DNA of 14,320 nucleotides from DASQPE01 sp964519805 (lineage in GTDB: Bacteria > Gemmatimonadota > Gemmatimonadetes > Gemmatimonadales > GWC2-71-9): NCBI GenBank assembly GCA_964519805.1, contig CAZFKN010000080.1:1-14320 (forward strand). Reading direction: 5' to 3'. Within the stretch, counting starts at the first letter, position 1; the number at the start of each line of letters is the position of its first letter. The notes under the pieces were generated by a model. The model made no database searches, was not told the origin of the DNA, and saw only the letters and a list, made by a program, of their open reading frames with translations. Position numbers and translations under genes: made by a program. Positions 6,590-12,864 of this stretch are shown here, one piece after another.

Positions 6590-8716
6590 ATGGCCACACG
6601 AAGCCCCGCCCGCACGCGTGCTGCCAGCAAGCTGGATAAGGCCGAGCTGGTCGAGCTGTATCGCCTGATGCTGCTCTCCCGCCGCCTTGACGACCGCGAG
6701 ATCCAGCTCAAGCGGCAGAACCGGATCTTCTTCCAGATTTCGGGTGCGGGGCACGAAGCGGTGCTGGCGGCGGCATCACGGGTCTTCCGGCCCGCCTACG
6801 ACTGGTTCTACCTCTACTATCGCGACCGTGCCCTCTGCCTCGGCTTGGGAATGACCGCCACCGAGCAGCTGCTCTCGGGAGTCGGGGCCGCCGAAGACCC
6901 CAATTCGGGCGGCCGCCAGATGCCCTCGCACTGGGGGTATCGTGACCTCAACATCGTCACCACGTCGAGCCCCACGGGCACCCAATTCCTCCAGGCCGTG
7001 GGAGCGGCGGAAGCCCGGCTCCGCTACGGCCCGACGCCGGAGCTCGCGGGGCGGGACGACCTTTATCGCGCCGACGAGGTCGTGCTGTGCACCGCCGGCG
7101 ATGGCACGACCAGCGAGGGCGAGTTCTGGGAATCCCTCAACACGGCGTGCAACCTCGAGCTTCCGATCGTGTTTCTGGTCGAGGACAACGGCTACGCGAT
7201 CTCGGTCCCGGTCGAGGTGAACACCGCCGGTGGCTCGATCTCCAAGCTGGTGAGTGGGTTCCCGGGCTTGCTGATTCAGGAGGTCGACGGCTGCGACGTC
7301 CTGGCGTCCTACGACGTGCTGCTCCGCGCCCACGAGCACTGTCGGTCGCGCAAGGGACCGGCGCTGATCCATGCCAAAGTAATCCGGCCGTATAGTCACT
7401 CCCTCTCCGACGACGAAGTGCAGTACCGCCCTGCCGCCGAGCGCGAGGCCGACGCCCAACGTGACCCGCTGCGACGGTTCCCCGAATACCTGATCGCCCA
7501 GGGCGTCGCCAGCGCCGCGGAGTTGGAGCAGGTCAAGGAGCAAGTGGAGGAAGAGGTCCGGGTCGCGACCGAGATCGCGCTGGCGGCGCCCCAGCCGAAG
7601 CCCGAGACCGCGCTGCATCACGTCTACTCGATGGAGGTCGACCCGACCTCCGAGCAGTTCGATACCGAAGACGACCCGCGCTTCACGGGTGACCCGACCA
7701 CGATGGTGGACCTTCTGAACGCGTGCTTGAAAGACGAGATGGCGCGGGATCCCCGCATCGTGGTGTTCGGCGAGGACGTGGCCGACGCGAGCCGGGAAGC
7801 GTCGTTGCCCCAGGTGAAAGGGAAGGGCGGGGTCTTCAAGGTGACGTGGGGGCTGCAACGCGCGTTCGGTGGGCATCGGGTCTACAACTCTCCGCTGGCC
7901 GAAGCCAACATCGTCGGCCGGGCGATCGGGCTGGCGCACCGGGGCCTCAAGCCGGTGGTCGAGATCCAGTTCTTCGACTACATCTGGCCCGCGTACATGC
8001 AGCTGCGAGACGAGCTGGCGACCATGCGGTGGCGCTCGAACAACACCTGGGCGGCCCCCGTGGTCGTCCGGGTGAGCTACGGCGGCTATCTCAAGGGCGG
8101 CGGCCCGTACCACTCGCAGACCGGCGCTGCGGTCTTTACCGGTGTGCCCGGACTCCGTGTCGTGTGTCCCGCGACGGCGCTCGACGCCAATGGGCTTCTC
8201 CGCACGGCTATCCGCTGCGAGGATCCGGTCATCTTTCTCGAGCACAAGCACCTCTACCGCCAGACCTACAACAAGGCACCGAACCCCGGCCCCAACTTCA
8301 TGATCCCGTTCGGCAAGGCCAAGGTCGTGCGGGAGGGAACCGATCTCACCGTCGTCACCTACGGGGCCGTGGTCCAGCGCGCGCTCGTCGCGGCCAAGGA
8401 AGCGGAGGCCGAGCACGGCCTCAAGGTCGAGGTGCTCGATCTGCGGTCCCTCTCGCCGGTCGACTGGCCTGCCGTGCACGCGTCCGTCCGCAAGACGAAC
8501 CGCGTGCTCGTCGCCTACGAGGACGCGATCTCGTGGGGGTACGGCGCCGAGATCGCCGCGCGGATCGCCGACGAGACGTTCGAGTGGCTGGACGCGCCGG
8601 TGCGCCGGCTCGCCGCCAAGGACACGTTCGTCGCCTATGCGCCGGATCTGGAGGACGCGATCTTGCCGCAGGTGGATGGATTGAAGCGAGCGATGGTGGA
8701 GTTGGGCAGCTATTAG
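6590..8716 (+). CDS. Fused alpha-beta 2-oxoacid dehydrogenase E1 (2-oxoisovalerate type)
   Basis: 708 residues, joining E1-alpha (about 1-345) and E1-beta (about 370-708). The alpha half has SGAGHEA (51-57), YYRDRALCLGLG, GGRQMPSHWG (107-116), the thiamine diphosphate motif GDGTTSEG (170-177) through EDNGYAIS (198-205), and the loop SHSLSDDEVQYR (269-280). The beta half has VVFGEDVAD (391-399), NSPLAEANIVGRAIGLA (433-449, with the catalytic-type Glu438) and PYHSQTG (506-512). E1 decarboxylates branched-chain 2-oxoacids and loads the acyl group onto E2 lipoate; the match to BCKDH-type fused E1 is good, but pyruvate or another substrate cannot be excluded. No E2 or E3 gene is adjacent. GGAG lies only four bases before the ATG. 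The stop TAG (8714-8716) lies in a heptamer repeat. Confidence 0.95.
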   Translation: MATRSPARTRAASKLDKAELVELYRLMLLSRRLDDREIQLKRQNRIFFQISGAGHEAVLAAASRVFRPAYDWFYLYYRDRALCLGLGMTATEQLLSGVGAAEDPNSGGRQMPSHWGYRDLNIVTTSSPTGTQFLQAVGAAEARLRYGPTPELAGRDDLYRADEVVLCTAGDGTTSEGEFWESLNTACNLELPIVFLVEDNGYAISVPVEVNTAGGSISKLVSGFPGLLIQEVDGCDVLASYDVLLRAHEHCRSRKGPALIHAKVIRPYSHSLSDDEVQYRPAAEREADAQRDPLRRFPEYLIAQGVASAAELEQVKEQVEEEVRVATEIALAAPQPKPETALHHVYSMEVDPTSEQFDTEDDPRFTGDPTTMVDLLNACLKDEMARDPRIVVFGEDVADASREASLPQVKGKGGVFKVTWGLQRAFGGHRVYNSPLAEANIVGRAIGLAHRGLKPVVEIQFFDYIWPAYMQLRDELATMRWRSNNTWAAPVVVRVSYGGYLKGGGPYHSQTGAAVFTGVPGLRVVCPATALDANGLLRTAIRCEDPVIFLEHKHLYRQTYNKAPNPGPNFMIPFGKAKVVREGTDLTVVTYGAVVQRALVAAKEAEAEHGLKVEVLDLRSLSPVDWPAVHASVRKTNRVLVAYEDAISWGYGAEIAARIADETFEWLDAPVRRLAAKDTFVAYAPDLEDAILPQVDGLKRAMVELGSY

Positions 8717-8769
8717 CCATTAGCCATAGCCGTTAGCCGTTAGCTACAGGCCAATAGCTAATGGCTAAC
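8712..8769. repeat. Heptamer array of RTTAGCC type with inverted copies, forming a hairpin
   Basis: Direct units ATTAGCC (8712), ATTAGCC (8719), a six-base ATAGCC (8726), GTTAGCC (8732) and GTTAGCT (8739) are followed by inverted units within 8756-8769. The arm GTTAGCCGTTAGCT (8732-8745) pairs with AGCTAATGGCTAAC (8756-8769) over 14 positions, with one G-U wobble in RNA, around a 10-base loop. The first unit contains the TAG stop of the E1 gene. It is a repeat element and may double as a transcription terminator, though no U-tract follows (the next bases are AGCTTCCCCCC). Confidence 0.88.
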
Positions 8770-8816
8770 AGCTTCCCCCCAAAACCATCCAGCCCCTCCC
8801 TCCGTATTGCTTTCCC

Positions 8817-10286
8817 ATGACATCTCTCGAGACCCTTCGCGCCGAAGAATCCCTCGACCCCGAGAACTGGGCCGAGCTTCGCAGTCTCGGCCACCGCATG
8901 GTGGACGAGCTCCTCGCCTACCTCCGCACGGTCCGCGAACGACCGGTCTGGCGCCCGATCCCCCCCGACATCCGCGCCCGGCTCAAGGGCCCTGCGCCGC
9001 GCGCGCCCCAAGGAGCCGAGCGGGCGTACGCCGATTTCCGGGACTACGTGCTGCCCCATCCAATGGGCAACATCCATCCCCGCTTCTGGGGCTGGGTGAT
9101 CGGCACCGGTACCCCGCTCGGCGCGCTCGCCGAGATGCTGGCCGCCGGGATGAACCCGAACATGGGCGGCGGGGACCACGTCCCCAATCTGGTCGAGGCG
9201 CAGGTGCTCGACTGGTGCAAGGAGATGCTGGGCTACCCCACGGAGGCGAGCGGGTTGCTGGTGAGCGGCGGCTCGATGGCGAACCTCGTGGGGCTCGCGG
9301 TGGCGCGCAGCGCGCGGGCAGGCTTCGACGTGCGGAAGCGCGGCGTGCGCGCCGCCGCCGGGCCGCTCACGGTCTACGCCTCCACCGAAGCCCACAGCTC
9401 CGTCCAGAAGGCGGTCGAGCTGCTCGGTCTCGGCAGCGAGGGCCTGCGGTTCGTGCCGGTGAACGCTGCCTTCGAGATCGACGTGTCGGCTCTCGAGCGC
9501 ATGATCCGGGAGGATCGCGCCGATGGATGCGTGCCGATCTGCGTCGTGGGCAACGCGGGCACGGTGGGTACCGGCGCCATCGACGACCTCGCCGGGCTCA
9601 GCCGCGTCTGCGCGGTCGAAAAGCTCTGGCTGCACGTAGACGGGGCGTTCGGCGCGTTCGCGGCGCTGGTGCCCGAATACCGGCCCCGACTGGCCGGCAT
9701 GGAGCGAGCCGATTCCCTCGCGTTCGATCTCCACAAGTGGATGTACGTCCCGTTCGAGGCGGGTTGCACGCTTGTGCGTGATGCCGAGGCTCACCGGCGG
9801 GCCTTCGCACTCCGGCCGGACTATCTGACCCACGCCGAGCGGGGTCTGGCTGCCGGATCGCTCTGGTTCAGCGACTACGGCGTCCAGCTGAGCCGGGGCT
9901 TCCGTGCCCTCAAGGTCTGGATGTCGCTGAAGGAGCACGGGGTCGACAAGTACGGCCGGCTCGTGCTGCAGAATATCGAGCAGGCGCGCTATCTCGCCGA
10001 GCTGGTCCGCGAGGCGCCGGATCTCGAGCTGTTGGCGCCGGTCCCGCTCAACATCGTGGTCTTCCGGTATGTACGCCCGGGCCTCACCGATGAGGCACTC
10101 GATGCGCTCAACCAGGAGCTGCTCATCCAGCTCCACGAGCAAGGCATCGCCGTGCCCTCCAACCTGACGATCGGCGGACGGTACGCGCTCCGCGTCGCAA
10201 TCGTCAACCACCGAAGCCGACGGGACGACTTCGATCTCCTGGTGCGGGAGAGCCGTCGGATCGGCGCCGATCTCGCGGCTCGCTAG
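8817..10286 (+). CDS. PLP-dependent group II amino-acid decarboxylase (aromatic-L-amino-acid decarboxylase-like)
   Basis: 489 residues, the usual length for the AADC/TDC family. PLP-binding features: H193 in STEAHSSVQKA (stacks on the cofactor ring), GNAGTVGTGAIDD (245-257), D275 in WLHVDGAFGA (pairs with the pyridine nitrogen), and K307 in LAFDLHKWMY (Schiff-base lysine). HPRFWGW (87-93) stands where animal enzymes have HPxFFAY, and DYLTHAERG (335-343) matches the loop that carries the catalytic tyrosine. The reaction should be release of CO2 from an L-amino acid to give an amine. Aromatic substrates are likely by family, but glutamate, DABA or unusual substrates are not excluded. No Shine-Dalgarno sequence precedes the ATG. 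The gene follows the E1 hairpin and probably has its own promoter. Confidence 0.92.
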   Translation: MTSLETLRAEESLDPENWAELRSLGHRMVDELLAYLRTVRERPVWRPIPPDIRARLKGPAPRAPQGAERAYADFRDYVLPHPMGNIHPRFWGWVIGTGTPLGALAEMLAAGMNPNMGGGDHVPNLVEAQVLDWCKEMLGYPTEASGLLVSGGSMANLVGLAVARSARAGFDVRKRGVRAAAGPLTVYASTEAHSSVQKAVELLGLGSEGLRFVPVNAAFEIDVSALERMIREDRADGCVPICVVGNAGTVGTGAIDDLAGLSRVCAVEKLWLHVDGAFGAFAALVPEYRPRLAGMERADSLAFDLHKWMYVPFEAGCTLVRDAEAHRRAFALRPDYLTHAERGLAAGSLWFSDYGVQLSRGFRALKVWMSLKEHGVDKYGRLVLQNIEQARYLAELVREAPDLELLAPVPLNIVVFRYVRPGLTDEALDALNQELLIQLHEQGIAVPSNLTIGGRYALRVAIVNHRSRRDDFDLLVRESRRIGADLAAR

Positions 10287-10321
10287 AGGGGCTCGCCGGA
10301 CCCCGGTGCTGGAAACGAAAC

Positions 10322-10346
10322 GGGCGCCCCGTCGTGGGTGGCGCCC
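10322..10346 (+). terminator. Likely transcription terminator of the decarboxylase gene
   Basis: A perfect 7-bp stem GGGCGCC / GGCGCCC with an 11-base loop, starting 36 bases after the decarboxylase stop. An A-rich stretch (GGAAACGAAA) precedes it, and CTTCGCGTCC follows instead of a true T-tract. Position and stem strength support termination; the weak tail lowers confidence. Confidence 0.5.
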
Positions 10347-10388
10347 TTCGCGTCCTCATGGACTGGCGGCGGTCGTGCCGCTAGATGG

Positions 10389-10413
10389 GGAGCGCCCGCG
10401 TGGCGCGCGCTCC
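10389..10413. terminator. Second GC stem-loop, possible terminator
   Basis: GGAGCGC (10389-10395) pairs perfectly with GCGCTCC (10407-10413) around an 11-base loop, followed by an AT-rich run GAATTCCTATTCTACTTTG. It could be a second terminator for the plus-strand gene. GC-rich DNA makes such stems by chance fairly often. Confidence 0.35.
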
Positions 10414-10620
10414 GAATTCCTATTCTACTTTGTCGGCTGGGATGCGCCGGTCAGATGCATTCGGTCCATGGTCGGGTGCGTGCCGCCGGGTACCCTTGCG
10501 CGGAGCTCGCAGCCCACATCCCCCCTTCCCGCCAGAAGACCTGCTGATCATGGGGCGCCGCGCTGGGCTTCACAATGACCGGCGCGGCCACCACGAGTCG
10601 TGGCGCCGCCACTCGGCGCA

Positions 10621-12501
10621 CTACCGAATCAGCTCCCTGACCTCGCCCGCCGCCGCGATCACATGGTCGACATCGCGGGAGAGAGCCTTCGCCTGCTGCG
10701 TGGCCTGCGTCAGATCTCCCAGCACGGCGGCCACACCGGCCGAGCGGAGTCGCAGGAGATCGAACCGGACGTTCTGCAGGGCCAGCACGCAGGACTCGAG
10801 GTGACTCGCCACCTGGGCCCGCCGGCTCTTGAGATCGGCGAGGGTCTGGCGCTGCTTCTCGAGTAACGCAAGGCGGCGGACGCGCTCCGCGTCGTCCGGC
10901 TCGCGGGATATCGCCGCGATCCGCTCTTCGACCTGGCCCAGTCCGTCCGTGTCGATGCTCGTATCCATCGCGTGGAGCGTGCGCGCGAGGTCGCCGGCGC
11001 GCTCGTACAGCGCGTCCACCGTCGGGGCGATCTCGGGCAGCATATCGCGCTCGGCGGGCGTGAGCTTGTCCAGCAGCTTGTAGATCGCCAACCGGTCCCC
11101 GTGCGCCTGGAGCACCGACGCGGTCTGCGCGCCGAAGTCGGAGGCCTTGGGCAGCGGGAGCTGTCTCGGAAGCTTCCCGCCCCGGATCAGCGTGGTCTCC
11201 ACTGCGTCCGGCGCCGGCGGCCGGCTGAGCACGTCGCGCCAGCTGTACCCCGCCTGCCAGAGCTTGCCGTAGCTCTGGAGCATGCCGATTCCCATGCCCG
11301 CCGCGGGGATCAGGAACCAGGGGCTTTGGATTCCGGTGGCCACGTTGATCATGAAGAGACCGCCGGATATGGCGGCCCACTTGGCGAACTGCGCCCGAAC
11401 CTTGAGAACGATGGCCGGCTCCCCGGTATTGGGGAGCGGCGTGTCGTCGGTCGGGGGTGGGCGGAGCGGCGACCGTTTGGGCAGGTTGCTTCTGGCGTCA
11501 GCCAGACTCCGCCGCGGCCGGTCGCGCTCTTGCGGCGGCCGGAGCCCGCTTCCTCCCCGGGCTGCCCCGCTGGGGCGCCCGCCGATCGGCGGCGCCGCCC
11601 GGCTCGTCTTCCATCCGGTTCCGGTCGGTCTGTAGCCGGTCACGCTCCGGTTCTCGAGTGCGCGCCGGAGTGAGTCCGCGGTCGGCCAGCGGTTCTGCGG
11701 GTCCTTCTCCAGACAGCGGCTGACGGCGAGTGCCAGATCCTCCGGCGCATCCGGACGGCGGGAGCGCAGGTCGGGTGCGGCCTCCGTGATCTGCTTCATC
11801 AGAATGCCGGCCACGGTCGGCGCGTAGAACGGCAGCTCACCGGTGAGCATCTGGAACGCCACGATGCCGAGGCTGTAGAGGTCGGTCCGACCGTCGATTT
11901 CCTTCTCGCCGGCCGCCTGCTCCGGGCTCATGAACGACGGGGTCCCGATCGCGACGCCGGCCCCGGTCAGCGTCGCGCCTGAGCTCTGGGAGAGCGCCTT
12001 CGCGATGCCGAAGTCCGTCACCATCACGCGTCCGCGCGTGCCCTCGAGCAGGATGTTGTCGGGCTTGATGTCGCGGTGCACGACGCCGAGCCCATGGGCG
12101 GCGCTGAGCGCGTCAGCGGTCTCCTTCATGATGCGGCGGACCTCTTCCACGGGGAGCTGCCCCCGGCGCTTGATCCGGGCGGCGACCGACTCTCCGTCGA
12201 CGTAGCCCATCACGAAATAGACGAGGCCCTGGCCCTCGCCGACCGAGTGGATGGGGACGATATGCGGGTGAGAGAGCTTTGCCGCAGTCTGCGCCTCGCG
12301 CGTGAACCGCTGGCGGATGTCGCTCTGAAACGCGAGCTCCGGCGGGAGCACCTTGATCGCAACTCGACGTTGCAGGCGCTCGTCGCGTGCGCGGTAGACG
12401 ACGCCCATCCCCCCTCGGCCGATCTCCCCCTCGAGGGTGTACGCCTCCCCCAGCGCTTGCGCGAGGCGGGTGGGAAGCGGTTTGTCGGCTGGGTCGGTCA
12501 T
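10621..12501 (-). CDS. Membrane Ser/Thr protein kinase with 2TM-like segment and coiled-coil tail
   Basis: 626 residues. The Hanks-type kinase domain (about 20-285) is complete: P-loop GRGGMG (28-33), K50 in VAIK, catalytic HRDIKPDN (142-149), DFG (163-165), and GTPSFMSPEQ (186-195) closing the activation loop, so it should be active. A basic, Pro/Arg-rich linker (about 286-365) leads to two hydrophobic stretches at about 374-390 and 394-408; the pattern VRAQFAKW, then SPWFLIPAAGMGIGM, recalls the small 2TM domain often found in bacterial kinases. The remainder (about 455-626) is charged and helical, with probable coiled coil at 521-575 (VEERIAAISREP, LLEKQRQTLADLKSRR). No PASTA, TPR or beta-propeller sensor domain is present. 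The substrate is unknown. It is divergent from lon. Confidence 0.93.
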   Translation of the reverse strand: MTDPADKPLPTRLAQALGEAYTLEGEIGRGGMGVVYRARDERLQRRVAIKVLPPELAFQSDIRQRFTREAQTAAKLSHPHIVPIHSVGEGQGLVYFVMGYVDGESVAARIKRRGQLPVEEVRRIMKETADALSAAHGLGVVHRDIKPDNILLEGTRGRVMVTDFGIAKALSQSSGATLTGAGVAIGTPSFMSPEQAAGEKEIDGRTDLYSLGIVAFQMLTGELPFYAPTVAGILMKQITEAAPDLRSRRPDAPEDLALAVSRCLEKDPQNRWPTADSLRRALENRSVTGYRPTGTGWKTSRAAPPIGGRPSGAARGGSGLRPPQERDRPRRSLADARSNLPKRSPLRPPPTDDTPLPNTGEPAIVLKVRAQFAKWAAISGGLFMINVATGIQSPWFLIPAAGMGIGMLQSYGKLWQAGYSWRDVLSRPPAPDAVETTLIRGGKLPRQLPLPKASDFGAQTASVLQAHGDRLAIYKLLDKLTPAERDMLPEIAPTVDALYERAGDLARTLHAMDTSIDTDGLGQVEERIAAISREPDDAERVRRLALLEKQRQTLADLKSRRAQVASHLESCVLALQNVRFDLLRLRSAGVAAVLGDLTQATQQAKALSRDVDHVIAAAGEVRELIR

Positions 12502-12864
12502 CGGGTGCGCTGGCTCACCTGGGTCCGGTTGGCTGGCCGCAGAGAATCTGCGCTCGCCACGCGATAGAAGGCAACATTGCGCGCAAGCGAAGGCTTTACG
12601 GAGTGCGACGCGCGCGGATTCAGACCGAGGCGCGCCCGCCCGCGTGGCTCCGTCAAACTGGCAGGTCCGAAGTTACGTCAGACAAAATAGCGGGATGAGC
12701 CGCCCGCGCGGAGGGGGTGTTGGAACTTCGATGCCGCTGCAAGTTGTTGTAAGACAAGACGAACCCCTGTGTCCAGTTTGGCACGCTGGATGCTTTGAGG
12801 GGACCGACCATAGGTTTGATGTGCCATCCGGGCCTCCGGGCCCATGAGAGGAGTCGTAATCCCA
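12502..12864. promoter_or_regulatory. Divergent intergenic region between the kinase and lon
   Basis: 363 bases with no credible gene. It must hold the promoters of both divergent genes. For the kinase, a minus-strand GCTATTTT sits at 12684-12691. For lon I see GAGAGGAG (12846-12853) as ribosome binding site, a short hairpin GGGCC-TCCG-GGCCC just before it, and an inverted repeat TCCAG/CTGGA with a nine-base spacer around 12772-12790. I looked for a CIRCE element and for a sigma-32-type promoter and saw neither. How lon is induced is not readable here. Confidence 0.5.
12684..12691 (-). promoter_or_regulatory. Putative -10 motif GCTATTTT for the kinase gene
   Basis: On the minus strand this reads GCTATTTT, the third instance of the GCTATNTT pattern in the window. 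It would give the kinase a 5' leader of about 175 bases. No recognisable -35 box lies upstream. Confidence 0.35.

Larger units (their letters stand above)
10287..10620. other. Convergent intergenic region, 334 bases, no gene seen
   Basis: This lies between the decarboxylase stop and the kinase stop, which face each other. I see no credible protein: the open frames here have shadow-like composition and no start site. There is no tRNA-like fold. It holds two GC-rich stem-loops (10322-10346 and 10389-10413) and a promoter-like patch TATTCT (10421-10426) on the plus strand, which would read antisense into the kinase end. Function beyond termination is unknown. Confidence 0.6.

Noticed and set aside
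6776..8479. 567-residue minus-strand frame opposite the fused E1
   Set aside because: Shadow of a complete, motif-rich gene; no ribosome binding site and no recognisable domain.
4021..8769. The repeats as a CRISPR array
   Set aside because: Units are 7 bases, contiguous and without spacers, and no cas genes are present.
8733..10211. 492-residue minus-strand frame opposite the decarboxylase
   Set aside because: Same reasoning; it ends by reading into the heptamer repeat.
10451..11380. 309-residue minus-strand frame overlapping the kinase tail and running into the convergent intergenic region
   Set aside because: It overlaps the kinase gene in another frame, shows Arg/Ala/Gly shadow composition, and has no start signal of its own.
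12829..12853. RNA thermometer masking the lon ribosome binding site
   Set aside because: CTCC at 12834-12837 could pair with GGAG at 12850-12853, but only over four bases and in competition with the stronger GGGCC/GGCCC hairpin; too weak to claim.
12735..12864. CIRCE or heat-shock sigma promoter before lon
   Set aside because: No TTAGCACTC/GAGTGCTAA pair is present, and the CTTTGAG and CCATAGG patches are far too close together for a sigma-32 promoter.
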